A stretch of DNA of 64,000 nucleotides from Mucidula mucida (taxonomy: Eukaryota > Basidiomycota > Agaricomycetes > Agaricales > Physalacriaceae): assembly GCA_015501055.1 (NCBI GenBank), contig JADNYV010000027.1, forward strand, positions 62,001 through 126,000. The letters are read 5' to 3'. Made by a program: the position numbers and the translations under genes. Shown here one piece after another: positions 1 to 12,419 of this stretch. The notes under the pieces were generated by a model that worked only from the letters and a program-made list of their open reading frames with translations, did no database searches and was not told the DNA's origin. The stretch's first letter is position 1. The number at the start of each line of letters is the position of its first letter.

Positions 1-8
1 CATTCACA

Positions 9-1186
9 ATGAGCAACATTCTCCTCTCTGGCGGCATCAAGCCCCCAAAACCGAGGTCCACTGCACTCCCCGTCACCGATTTCGTCATAGTCTACCATCC
101 AGGTTACCAGCCGCTGCCGGCTTATCGCGCGTTCCTCGGCGTCCCTCTCTCGGATCGTCGCACATAATAAGGATGGCACTCTTCGCGCCCCTGCTGACCT
201 GACACTCCCTCCGCCTGGTAAGTACAAATACCGAGTCACAGAACTAGTCCGTGTCTTGGAATTTGGTTCACAACATACTATCTTTGACGCAGCCGCTACC
301 CAATTTGTACATCTTTTCGCGCCTGCCCGCCCATTGGGATGTCACTGCTATGGGTGGCTCCGACGAGTCGGAAGATAGTATTATAGTAAAGGCAACCGAC
401 GGCCACGGTTTAGTGACGGGGGATACAAGCCGTTTGCAAACCTGTCATATGGTTCCCGAGGTGGGTGCGTTGTTCTTCAAAGCCCTAGTCATTCATCCAA
501 ACTATTTCACTTACCAGTGGGACGAACGCCACAACGCAAAATTTCGCAGGAATCAACTCCACGTCAAACTGCCTCACAATTCGTTATCGCTCCACATGGA
601 GGGATGGCTGTCTGTGGACCTGGGTTTGAAGATTTTGCGCGCTGAATATCATCTCCGAGCCGTGCCCGTATGCATATGTATGCAAGGTTCGCTTCTTGGA
701 ACCTGTTTCAACTTGCGTCGCAGAACATTCTTCGGACCTTTCAAAGAGTCAAGAACGTTGTGATCATCAAGAGGAGACCACGATGACCCCATCTACTAAG
801 CGCAAACGCAAACATAGTAGACACTCCGGTGGCACTGGTGGAACCGACGATGAAGTATCCCCGCCACTAACAGATGGCAGCGAAAGCTCTGATGCTGCTA
901 TCCTCAAGTCTCATCGCTTGAATCTTTGTAGTTGGACGGAAGGTGATTTCAAAGCTGCCGAGGGCTGGATGCTAAACTCAGCACAGTAAGTGTCAATGAG
1001 ATGGTCGCATTTTTCCTGTCCAGCTTATAGTGGCTCCTTGCAGCACGCTATGAGGAGGCATCGGGCTTGTACCCCGAATTCTCAAAGGCGATGCGCCTTG
1101 CACAAAAGTATCACCCTGAGGTCTCCGCAGTGGTGGACGCACGCGTTGCACGTATGGGGGAGGATGGCAATGAACCGCTGCTCTGA
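9..1186 (+). pseudogene. HNH-endonuclease-like mushroom protein, frameshifted
   Basis: Pieces in several plus-strand frames line up with the large, poorly characterised HNH-type family of agaricomycetes. I see GDTSRLQTCHMVP around 415-460 (the start of the HNH region), YHLRAVP near 650, an ARFASWNLFQLASQNI segment near 685-730 that resembles the family ARFAWNLF block, then a Lys/Arg-rich linker and a C-terminal part. That part spans an intron of about 60 nt ending at 1040 and closes with the stop at 1184-1186. The frames between these pieces do not join by normal introns: shifts are needed near 500-650 and near 770. It is therefore either a decaying gene or one hit by consensus errors. The start at 9 is only the first in-frame ATG and may be wrong. 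No role is established; family membership is inferred. Confidence 0.4.
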
Positions 1187-1519
1187 CTGTTGGAGTGTAG
1201 GCTGAGGCCTCAATTGGAGATCTTGTAATTTGTCAGCTACATCTTCAAAGATGTTCAGTTATGTACCGACGAAGTGACTGCAAAGCACAGCTTACGAATG
1301 CCTTTCATCAGTTGGGCACGTATAGTGATTAAAATCATTTCGCCTACGGCAACGCGAACATCCTTGTTAATCTTGGTCTGGGAGATACAGGGACTGAGGT
1401 AAATCGATGCAGTTTAGATCAAATCCTGCTCAAATATAGTGGTTTATTAGATTCTGTGGTTGAACCAGAACAGTCAGCATTACTACCAAGGTGAGATCTA
1501 TTCAAGAGGTATAGTTTGT
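1187..1519. other. Convergent intergenic region
   Basis: This stretch lies between the stops of the HNH-like gene and MCR1. No coding pattern, repeat or RNA gene is visible; it should hold both 3' ends. Confidence 0.5.
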
Positions 1520-2856
1520 CTAAAATTTGAAAACCTGAAGACAATGGTCAGCAAGAGAAATTGCCATGAGAAACACGCGCACCTGGTCCTCGGTATACCC
1601 GAGCTCCTTCAATACACCCCCAATCGCACCCTGCTGGTATCCGGCCTTCTTCCCAGCAAGCGCAGCGACCTGTGGAGGGGGCCCGCATACGAACACTTTT
1701 ACCTTCTCTCCCAGGCTAGCAGGCGCGACATACTCCTTGATAACATTCTTGTCAATGAACCCCTTCGGGCCAGCCCATCCCGCAGGGGGCTTGTCAAGGA
1801 GGTAGATGGTCTTGAGAGTGTCGGGGTGCGCCTTGCTAAGCGCGTCGAATTCCTCGCGCATGAGAATGTCGGCCTCCGTGACGTTGGAGAAGAGCAGTGT
1901 GAATTTGGTCTTGTTGGCGGGGTTTGCGAGAGCGTGGCTGACGACTTGGTATAAGGGGGTGATTCCGCTGCCGCCACCGATGAGGGCGACTTCATCGAAT
2001 TGGTTGTCTGCAAGAAGATAAGCAAAATGGCGCTAGACGCAACGGCGGGACCCGTCCAAATCCTCATTTGTCACGCAACCTGTAAGGCTGGTTGCGTGAT
2101 AGGCTTTGGTGACAAAGCCGCCCTCGTTTTTCTGAGCGTGGACGATGATGCCGCCGTTGTAAGGAATGAATAGACGTACGCTCATACTTCCACTTGACGA
2201 TAGGACCTTTGAACGAGAGAGAGTCTCCCTCCTAAGCTAGATGAGTAATACACTTTCGGGAAGGAGAAAAACGCGTACTCTAAGGGAATGGATATACTTT
2301 GACGCGTTACCATTGTCGTATTTTTTGACCAGTAATGTAAGAACACCCTTCTCATCGGGCTGAGAGATGGGGGTATATGGGCGGATAATGGGCTTGCCCT
2401 TGGCATCCAACAGAGCCTCTGGATCGGAGGATTTGACCACCAGGCAGGAAGCGACCGGCATTAACGATGCATCGTTGTTGGGGAGTTCAAAGACGAACCT
2501 ACAGAAATGTAAGCAGAGTGTGAGATCTCGAACCAAACCCGTACGTCGAAGTGTTGTGGTTGTAAGGAATGATCTTCTTGAGCTTAAAGTCAACAAAATT
2601 CTCGGGATCCAGGGGGCTCTTTTCCTGCTTCTTCTCGGGTATGCCGCCTAGGTAAGCGTAGGCAGCAAGTCCTGCACAACCGACGCCCATAAGGTAAAAG
2701 GGCGCATTTGACGCTTTGTCAGCCTTGGGTGCACCGGTGGTGTAGCCACGCGCAAAGGTGGTGCGGGTCTGTCGAGTCGAGTGAGTAGGAACTTTTAATT
2801 TGTGAGGGAAATCGTACAACAAGACGGGCAGATGCAGCTACTCTGAAGAAGGACAT
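1520..2856 (-). CDS. MCR1: Mitochondrial NADH-cytochrome b5 reductase
   Basis: FAD enzyme that passes electrons from NADH to cytochrome b5 or other acceptors; the fungal Mcr1 form sits at the mitochondrial outer membrane and intermembrane space. The start MSFFRVAASARL opens a basic targeting sequence, followed by a hydrophobic stretch (YLMGVGCAGLAAYAYLGG) that fits a membrane anchor. RPYTPIS is the FAD-binding motif, GGGSGITP the nucleotide-phosphate loop and VFVCGPP the NADH-site motif; the protein ends TEDQVFKF, the usual Mcr1 C-terminus. Introns are found after codon 13 and before FVFELP, EGDSLSF, NQFDEVAL and the last four residues. The intron at about 2008-2170 is unusually long (near 163 nt). 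All exons join in frame without correction, so the gene looks intact. It is divergent from the HOG1 gene, 290 bp away. Confidence 0.93.
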
Positions 2857-3146
2857 GGCTGTCGGAATCCGGAAGAAGTTTGATCAAATTGTTTTGACCA
2901 CTAAAGTAATCGCCCTACGTCATCGACTGTGAGGGGGCGATGGGCTAGAAAAATGCAGGAGAAAGGGGGAAAAGGTGAACAAGAGTGAGCAAATCTAGAC
3001 TGGATTGTTACTGAATATTCGGTCCAAATAAATGGAAAAACCGCAGAAAAAGAAGAGAGTAATTGCAGTGGAGATTCGATCAGATGCGGTAATCGTAGCT
3101 TCCTTCTTGCCTTGCTCTTGACCAGCATCGCACTTGCTCACGACTC
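2857..3146. promoter_or_regulatory. Divergent promoter MCR1 / HOG1
   Basis: The two genes start 290 bp apart on opposite strands, so this interval must contain both promoters. No TATA box or named operator stands out. Confidence 0.5.
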
Positions 3147-4945
<1,799 letters not shown>

Positions 4946-6245
4946 TTCCCATAGGTACTATTCCCCAGGCGCTCTTATTTGAACAATACACGGACTCGTT
5001 CTCTATTATGTTCTACGCCCACCAGCCTTCCATTTTCCAATCCTCAGGTGGTGATTTATTTGCTTTGTATAGTCCGTATAGTATCAATAGTAGTAGTACC
5101 GCAAGCGCTCAAGAAATACATGTATAAAACTGTACGACAGAAAGAATTGTAAAATATACGAAAATTACAGTTCCGCAATGGCTAGAGAAATTGTGGCGCA
5201 TATATCTGAATGCTCTTTTGGGTGAAATAGGGCTTGTCGAGATGTCAACCCAGTCCGACCGATGCCGCGATTTGCCTGTCTTGAGTGCCTGTAATCTAGT
5301 GTCGAGTGCAGAGGTGTGCGAGCCATTATCCGAGGCTGATGTGTTTGTGACAGGGATGCAAATCACAGGTGCCGCCGACGGACTCAGGTGTGCCGCGAGG
5401 CTCCGTCTAGGTCGCGATCGCCGATATATCCGTTGCGCTACTTGGGTCCGCCCACGACCTTGTAGGTTGTCTCCAAACTTTCCAAGTTGGGCGCGTTACA
5501 CCGTTTTCCGTGCTGTCATCTGCTAGTGTTCTGTTAGCACCGGTGATTTATGCGTCATTCATGCAGCTCGTCATCGTGAGTTCGTGCCTCTGGGTAATCT
5601 ACAGTGGAGATGCGATGAATGCGAATTTTCAAAGAAAGCGGTGAGACAGAGACGCTTCGAATCTGGGTTATTTGATGTGTCAAATGGGACTTTTTGAAAC
5701 TGTGGGCGCGCTTACAGTCTAGATACGTGCTGGACTACGGCACGAGTCCTCGGTGTCTCCAAACTTAGGATGTCTTTTCCTTAATCCTCACTCAGGTTCG
5801 TTTCAATAGATCCTGTCTGAGGTTCAATCTAGAGTGCCCCCTGCATCCGCGCTGACGTTTATTATCTAGAGTGGAGAAGGGCACCGTCTTCTCCACAAAT
5901 ATTCGTCGATTGAGTGTTGATCACTGTGGGTCACTCTAAACCGTTATATAGCCAGTCAAGGAACGTAGGAAAGGGGTGTACATCTCTCTAAGCGACTATC
6001 TTTACCACTCTGTTCCGAGGTGGTCTAATCCTTCGGTGATGGTCTCACTCGGTGTTCTCTTCCCCTCCGCGCTGTGCTTGCTTTGAGAGCCTTATTGGAG
6101 CAGATTTACAACAGGGTACCGCGGACGAACAGTTTCTTAGACCAAGTCCGAGCGTTCACCAACATGATGACAAGTTTGACTTGGTATATAAGGTGCTGCT
6201 GTATATTTCACCTGAGCATCAGCATCGTCTCAACTCACATTCGCC
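4946..6245. other. Intergenic region, 1.3 kb
   Basis: Small open frames occur here on both strands but none has recognisable similarity or splice-compatible continuation. It should hold the 3' end of HOG1 and the promoter of the oxidase; the last 100 bp contain a TATATAAG-like box at about 6185, roughly 60 bp before the oxidase start. Confidence 0.45.
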
Positions 6246-7839
6246 ATGTCCATCGCGTCAGCTCCGGATTTCTTCCTAACTCGTCACGGTGATGAACTCG
6301 TTCTGCACCATGGCCAGCCCATACCAGTCAACCCTGCCATTCCAAAGAAACGCGTCCTTGTTGTGGGCGGTGGCGTCACTGGGTTTACTGTAGGCTGATA
6401 CGACTACGACGCGTCTGTCTCCTTACACTGATCTCCCGTACGTACAGACGGCATGGGCACTGCTTGACACCGGCTACGATGTAACCATCATCGCGGAGCG
6501 CTGGGCAGACCCTAAAAACAGAATCACGTCTCAGATCGCGGGTGCATTGTACGTATACACACACTTCGATGATTGCTTGCCGCTTACTTTTCAGATGGGA
6601 ATGGCCCCCCGCCGTGTGCGGAAAGCATACTGATGTCGTTTCGCTGCACAACGCGAAGCGATGGTGCATGACGTCCTATCGCATTTTCGACAAGCTGCAA
6701 GCGACGATGCCCGCCGACGAGTACTTTGACACGGCGTGCGCATGCGCATGGCCAACTTTTTCTTTGGCCAGGTCCTCGAGGCCATGCCGGATCGCGGCCA
6801 GCTTGACAAATTCGAGGAGATCGTTTCACAGTCTGAGGTATAGGGCTCCCGTGTGTTTCTTCAGCGGTCTGATCACGCCACACATAGATACGCGGTGTCC
6901 GACGCGACGCAAGCATCATCACCGAGCATGCAGTAAATCAAACGTCTGGCGTCATCGACGCCTATCAGCACCTGGCGCCAGTCATCGACACGGACGCATA
7001 TATGAATTGGCTACGTTTCGTATTGGTCTGCAAGGGTGCAAAATGGCCACACGGAGAATCAGTGGCGATCTTCTCGACCAGGAGAACAGCTTCTACATGA
7101 ATACGGGGCAGACGTCATCGTTAATGCCACGGGTATTGCTGGCCTCGAGCTTGCAGGGGCCCATCGGTGTATCCCCTCCGTGGCGCGTTGATACGCGTAG
7201 TCAACGACGGAACGAGATTTCCCAAGGTCACCGAGGCCCTGGCTGTCACTCATGACGATACGCGCGGGGAAGACGAGGACATCGTGTTCATCGTTCCACG
7301 GAACGACGATACGCTTATCTTGGGTGGTAAGCCAGCCCCCCGTCTCCTCTGCTATTTCGAGAACGGATCGCTGACCTGCGTTTCCAGGACTTGCGCAGCC
7401 CAATGAATACGCGCTTGACCTTGCGTTGGACAGTCCCGAAGTCGTGCGCATGAGACAGCGCTGTAACAACTTTGTTCCGGGGTTGGAATATGCAGAGTAC
7501 GATGCGGATGCGCCGCTCGTGCAAGGTCTGCGGCCCTTTAGAGGCTCAAACGTTCGCGTGGAACGAGAGCTCCGCCGCAAGGCGGATGGCTCTGTGAGCC
7601 GCATCGTGCACTCTTACGGACAGGGCGGGGCCGGATTTTCGCTCTCTTTTGGATGTGCAAATGATGTGCGTGTTTAATGTATATTAATCAAGTTACCGGG
7701 GCTGATCCAACTTTTTTAGGTTCTTGAGTTGATCGAAGAACTCGAGCGTGAGGTTGTTCCATCACCGATGTCTCGGCGGAGAGTATGTCGACGGAAAGAT
7801 TTAGCTGAGGTGGATATGTCTGCGTGTGCGAGCCTATGA
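6246..7839 (+). CDS. D-amino-acid oxidase family flavoenzyme, multiple frameshifts
   Basis: FAD oxidase that deaminates D-amino acids to keto acids, ammonia and hydrogen peroxide, normally in peroxisomes. RVLVVGGGVTGF near residue 40 is the FAD dinucleotide-binding loop; GALWEWPPAVCG follows after two introns; VIVNATGIAGLELAG and the C-terminal HSYGQGGAGFSLSFGCA block are typical of the DAO family. The last exon starts LELIEELE and ends at the TGA of 7837-7839; I see no clear SKL-type peroxisomal signal. The frame must be corrected by one base near 6734, 7043, 7085 and 7158, each consistent with a lost base in a short run. Either the gene is decaying or this stretch has consensus errors. The substrate range (D-amino acid, D-aspartate) cannot be told. 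Confidence 0.8.
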
Positions 7840-8767
7840 GACGAAGATTGACTTATTCTTATTTTCATATTTATTGCTTACTCTCTGCTATCAATTTAAT
7901 ATCTCTTAATCGATGCCGTGGAGGACAACCCTCCCCCGGAGGTCAGGAGCGCCATCGGATTGAGGACAACATGTGCGGGACCATAGTAGTGAAAGAAAAG
8001 TATAAGTGGCGCGCCATGACATGAATAAATGACCGCCGAGGATAAGCCTCCGTCGGGTCGAAATTCAGGTTTCCTAGCAAGTGTCTGTAGGTCAGCTGTA
8101 TGTATTGCCTGAATAGGACCATAGTGAAAGGAAGGTACTTGTCCCATGACATTCAGTTGTGATCCTCTGAATCCCCTTACATTGATCGTTGGAACTCCAA
8201 TTCATAAGGCGACGGCGTTGAAGTCAACCTTCATGTAGTGCTACAGTCGATTCCGACAAAGACCGATGTCTTCAAATTTCGCGCGCCCTGAAGTGCGATC
8301 TAACGAGTAGTGTAAGCATGCCTCGCGAGTTCGTATACCAAGATGTGGTGCATGTGATTTTGGAGGATACAAGCATGGAAGAGAAGGCGCAGTGGGCAGC
8401 CGGAGGCCTGAGGTGGAACAGGCCCCGAGAAGGACGGCACCGCAATGATGAAAAGAGTTGAGGTGGGGTTACGGAGTGTGCGGCGTTTGAGAAATTGAAT
8501 CAGGATGATTTGGGGCGAAAGACGATGATATGATAGCTCGTATTGCGAAAAATGGTTGGTCGTACCTTGGAGATGACTGGTATTCATTAGAAGAGTTGTT
8601 ACAAAATTGTCCTTTCGTTGTTGTAGGGAAATAACGGTCCATAAAGCAATACGACTTGAATCCTGATGTTGGTAGGATCAAACGCGGCTGCCCTCCATTT
8701 AATATCCGAGCAGGCTTTATCGCAGGTGAGAAATCATTTCAAAGGTTGAGTAGCACGATGCGTACAA
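7840..8767. other. Intergenic region with a weak direct repeat
   Basis: No gene is recognised. About 7920-8030 and 8035-8155 resemble each other (GAGGA-AA-CCTCC and GGACCATAGT...CATGACAT blocks in the same order), which looks like an old tandem duplication or repeat remnant. Confidence 0.35.
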
Positions 8768-9023
8768 TCAACCCGATCCATTCGTCTTGTCAGCTGCGAC
8801 GGTCTGGTCTTGCGGTTCAAGGGTAGCAAGAAGTGTATCCAAATTCCCAGCAAACTGTCCAGCTTGTGCTCCATACCCTGCGCAACACCGTCCGCTGACT
8901 CGAGGCGGCTGAGGAGGGCGGCGACATTGGCCTCGTCGGTCTCATCCAAATTATCCTGCGATAACACGTCGTCAAAAGCGCGAGGTCGGCGTCGAGCGCC
9001 GAGCCGGGTTTCTCGTTGGCCAT
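8768..9023 (-). CDS. Small acidic protein, head-to-head with THOC1
   Basis: A reading frame of about 85 codons starts MANEKPGSALDADLA and continues FDDVLSQDNLDETDEAN, then an amphipathic helical stretch (LLSRLESADGVAQGMEHKL, LDSLLGNLDTLLATLEP) ending at TGA 8768-8770. The heptad-like leucines suggest a coiled coil or helical bundle. Two single-base corrections are needed (near 8975 and near 8846) for the parts to join, which is why no single long frame exists. I do not recognise the family and give no function. Its start is 77 bp from that of THOC1, so the two likely share a promoter. Confidence 0.55.
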
Positions 9024-9100
9024 GATAGGACGGAACTGACACTTGGATCGGGAATCGGGCCGTATCACAACGGTCCCAAATATCTCGGCATTTCCCATGC
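9024..9100. promoter_or_regulatory. Short bidirectional promoter
   Basis: Only 77 bp separate the divergent start codons of the small acidic gene and THOC1. No specific element is recognised. Confidence 0.4.
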
Positions 9101-11241
9101 ATGGGTTCCCTCCGACCACTACTTGCCTCTCTCTTCGACTCCCTGCCACCGCCCCCCGTAGCCGAGGCTGATATCAAAAAACATGTCGAGAACGCGCTAG
9201 AACAGGCGAATAAGGTGAAGTTGCCAGTAGAAGTGAAGAAGAGTCAATGGGAGAACCTGTTAAGGGCCGAAGTGTTCAAATTGGCGGTATGATCTGTGTT
9301 CCTGTCAGTATGAATGCGTTAATTGGACTTGGGATCAGAAAACTGAAGGACAAGCGCTCAAGGACGAGCATACGACCTACTACGATGATCTACAAACGCG
9401 GCTGGATGTCGCGCTTGAATTCACTACCTGGGTTGGTGGCCAACTTGTATTGTACGCGTCTGTTAACCGTTGTACAGATGCCTGTGAACAGTCGTTCATC
9501 TTCTTACTACTTCAGGATCTACTCGACACGCAGACCATTGCATCTTGCTCCCACATATTCTCCTGGCTTGAGCTGCGCGCGCCACGGCTAACAGCTGGGA
9601 TGGTTCCTCAGAAGGGTAAGGCGCTCGTGCTTCTGCGCGCGCTTAATGACCTCCTACGCCGTCTCTCCAAAATGGGCTCGAATGCCATGTTCTGCGGACG
9701 CATTCTCACATTTCTCAGCGGCGTGTTTGCTCTTGGTGAACGGAGTGGTGTCAATTTACGCGGAGAGTATGGTCCAATATGGGAAGGCGTACAGACCGCT
9801 TTCAAGAAGGAAGAAAAAGTACCCGAGGAAGATAAGACAAAAGACGCGGCGAAACAAGAGGACAAGATGGACGTCGATGAAAAGCCCCCTGCACAGGAGA
9901 AGCCTGAAGACGATTTCTACAATGTATTCTGGTCCCTTCAGCTCCCCTTCTCCAGGCCGCCTTTTCGCGAATGCCGGAACGTTCTCTTCGTTCCAAGAGG
10001 CGGTTAACAGGGTTCTTCCCGTTATTAAAGAGCACACGACCAAGGAGCGCGTCATGATGGGCAGTCGTTCGGGTCCCAATAGTCTTAAAAGGAAGCGCGA
10101 GCAGTCCGAGGGCGAGGAACCCATCTCTGTTGGAGAGTACTTCTTTGCCAAATTCCTCACCAGTCCTGATTTGCTCGACTTGGAGCTCAAGGATACTCAT
10201 TTCCGCCGCCAATTCCTCTTCCAGCTTATAATCCTTCTCAATCATCTCCTCACGTTCACCAACGCTGCCAAAGATGCTTGGCAAACTCCCAAGAACCGTT
10301 CTTTGAGCATGGAGTTCACGCTCGAGCCCGCGAACGTGCCATGGGTGCAGGAGACGATAACGAAGGCCATGGACGAGCTTAAACAAACTGCCCCTAACGG
10401 ACGCGTGTTCGCGGAGACTGTTAGCGTGATAATGGAACGGGAGAAGAATTGGATCAAGTGGAAAAACGATACTTGCACGCCTGCATTTGATAAGGAGCCG
10501 TGGTCTATTGAGGTGGATGGGCAGAAAGTGGGTCTACAGGAGGCGACGAAAGAGTTGCGAGAGAAGTTGCGAGAGCCGCTGCCGCCGTGGAAACACGCCT
10601 ATGGGAGCGAAGATCTCACCAATGTCTGGGAGATGGGATATCGCGATTTGGGAGATCTGGAGAGTTATTCGTGAGTTCCCTTTGCTTCCTTTTTGTCGAT
10701 CGTCGTTTGACGGTCTTCTAGAGGACCGGACGACGTCAAGACCTACTGGAGGCTCATCCAGAAGGATAATGCCGCGATAGAGGCTCGGAAGAAGCAGCTG
10801 ACGCGGGCGGCAGAGCAACGCGCGAAAGCACTTGCTGACAAGGTGGCCAAGGAGAAAGCGGCCAAGGCGCCTGCAGAGGAAGCCAAAGTCGACCAGGACG
10901 TGAAGATGGCTTCTCCCGAGGACGCACCCCCGCCGCCTCCTCCTGCACCGCCCGTTATTCCAAAAGTAGCCTTCTCGGCCGATGCGCAGATTCAGGAGAG
11001 CGAAGAGTCGAAGCAGCGTTTCTCGTGGCTGGCGCTGCGTGCGGTGCGCGATCAGCATCTTGCGCTGTTTAGCAAGATTGGGACGGGGGATGTGGAGTTG
11101 CTGATCAAGGGCATTGAGGCGCCGCAGAAAGAGAGTGGCTCGGCGAGTCCGGTGGTTAGGATGGATGGCGAGGTGAAGGAGAAGGAGAAGGAGAGGGAGA
11201 GTGTACAAAAGGTGGAGGAGGATACGAAGATGGAGGTGTAG
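9101..11241 (+). CDS. HPR1: THO complex subunit 1 (Hpr1/THOC1)
   Basis: Nuclear subunit of the THO/TREX complex, which couples transcription elongation to mRNP packaging and export. The best match is the block around residues 125-200: [16 protein letters not shown], then [29 protein letters not shown] and [13 protein letters not shown], closely following the THOC1 family. [10 protein letters not shown] segment follows and then the helical middle domain ([30 protein letters not shown]). The C-terminus is a charged, Pro-rich and Lys/Glu-rich tail. Introns fall after residue 62 and near 10672-10720. One base is missing near 9955-9965, where SRPP should run into [11 protein letters not shown]; both sides are conserved, so I treat it as a consensus error. 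The neighbouring small gene is divergent; a decayed copy of the 3' end lies just downstream. Confidence 0.87.
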
Positions 11242-11384
11242 TTTTGTGTGGGGCGTGGTCCCTGAGCCCATGTAAGACTATCAATCGACTTTGCTTCCGT
11301 GACGAAAACATGTACGCTCTTGCGCTACCTGTCCGGCTACGTAAATGGGGCAAGCCTCAGAGTGTTGCCCAAAGAAACGCACAT

Positions 11385-11535
11385 GCGGCTAGGGAATGGC
11401 TCCTCCCGAGGGCGTTCTCGGCCTATGCAGATTCAGTGCAGCAAAGATGGCTGACGCTGCGCGCTTTCCCCATTTAGCATCTTGCGCTGTTCAAGGACAT
11501 CAGGACTGGTGATGTAATTCTATTGATGTGTAGAA
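11385..11535 (+). pseudogene. Decayed duplicate of the THOC1 3' end
   Basis: Three blocks follow the order of THOC1 10902-11110: GGCTCCTCCCGAGG, then CGTTCTCGGCC..GCAGATTCAG, then TAGCATCTTGCGCTGTT followed by GG..TGGTGATGT. The spacing is shortened and the frame is broken, so this is a truncated tandem duplicate, not a gene. Confidence 0.7.
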
Positions 11536-11765
11536 AGTACACGGCATCAATATCCTTGAGTGACGTTTACGGGACATTTGACTGTCAGGTTCTAAGCCTG
11601 CTACAGAACGATTACATGACGTTCAGTAATCAGATTAATCAACCCGTGCCCGTATCCAAACCTTTCAATTCTTGATATCTATCGTGACTCGATTTGGTTG
11701 ATGAATCATTATCGAGCAAGCCAAGAGCAAGCTCTGATATACTTTACGATGCTACATTCAGGGTC

Positions 11766-11844
11766 GTCGGTATCGATTAGGGGTTAAATCACCTCGTTGT
11801 GGTCGAATTCCGAGGAGCCACTGGTTCGATTCCAGTTACCGACA
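11766..11844 (+). tRNA. tRNA-His (anticodon GTG), probable 7-nt intron
   Basis: A full cloverleaf can be drawn: acceptor GTCGGTA (11766-11772) with TACCGAC (11837-11843); D stem GATT (11775-11778) with AATC (11787-11790); anticodon stem CCTCG (11792-11796) with CGAGG (11811-11815); T stem ACTGG (11820-11824) with CCAGT (11832-11836) and loop TTCGATT. The discriminator base is A (11844), as in eukaryotic tRNA-His, whose extra 5' G is added later. The B box GGTTCGATTCC matches the Pol III consensus exactly. The loop between anticodon stems is 14 nt instead of 7. With anticodon GTG at 11799-11801, a 7-nt insert (about 11803-11809) lies just after position 37, the canonical intron site. A poly-T terminator follows. 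Confidence 0.82.
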
Positions 11845-11860
11845 TCGCAGTGGTGCATTG

Positions 11861-11879
11861 TTTTTGTTTTTTGTTTTCT
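11861..11879 (+). terminator. RNA polymerase III terminator
   Basis: T-rich run with blocks of five, six and four Ts starting 17 bp after the tRNA-His gene, the usual Pol III stop signal. Confidence 0.75.
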
Positions 11880-12419
11880 TACAGGCATTGAAATGGCACC
11901 CGGACTGCTCCGGGGGCTATTAACGCCGTTTGTGATTAGTTTCAATACCGACACGTGATGTGGCGCAGTCGCGTCGCTTTTGTCCCGCCACTCTCAACGA
12001 ACCATCAGGGTTTCGAATTCGATAACATTGCTCATGAAATATCTCTGGATTCTCTCTTTTTCTACCCTCTACCATGCAGTCGCAAATTGGAGTTCTTCTA
12101 CTTTTCAGCGACAGGGTCAACAAGGCATGTACAGAAATCTGGTCCTCTCAATGCCTTGCCTTTTTGAAACTAAGATTAAGACCAACAAATTGGACTGACA
12201 GAAAACTCCTATATACCACAGTCCGGTCCGTCCATCTGACCTTGTCCAGATGGCACATGCCTACACGGATGAGACTCGAAGCCGTCTGAGGTTTTGAAGC
12301 TTGAAATGTCTTGACCCATGAATTGTTAACAATGCGTTTTACCACCATCCGAGTCGTGAGTTGTACAGTCCGATCAAGGCTGGCAAAAGAGAATATGAAT
12401 TTTGTGAAGCAATAGTAAG
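11880..12419. other. Intergenic region
   Basis: No gene or repeat recognised between the tRNA and the 3' end of the lactonase gene; open frames here are short and overlap each other. Confidence 0.4.

Noticed and set aside
2008..2170. An extra MCR1 exon in the long fourth intron
   Set aside because: The stretch is partly open but the conserved protein runs directly from KWKYE to NQFDEVALIGGG; adding it would break the family alignment.
10534..11271. A 245-codon minus-strand frame across the THOC1 3' end
   Set aside because: His/Leu/Arg-rich antisense shadow of the Lys/Glu-rich tail; no domain.
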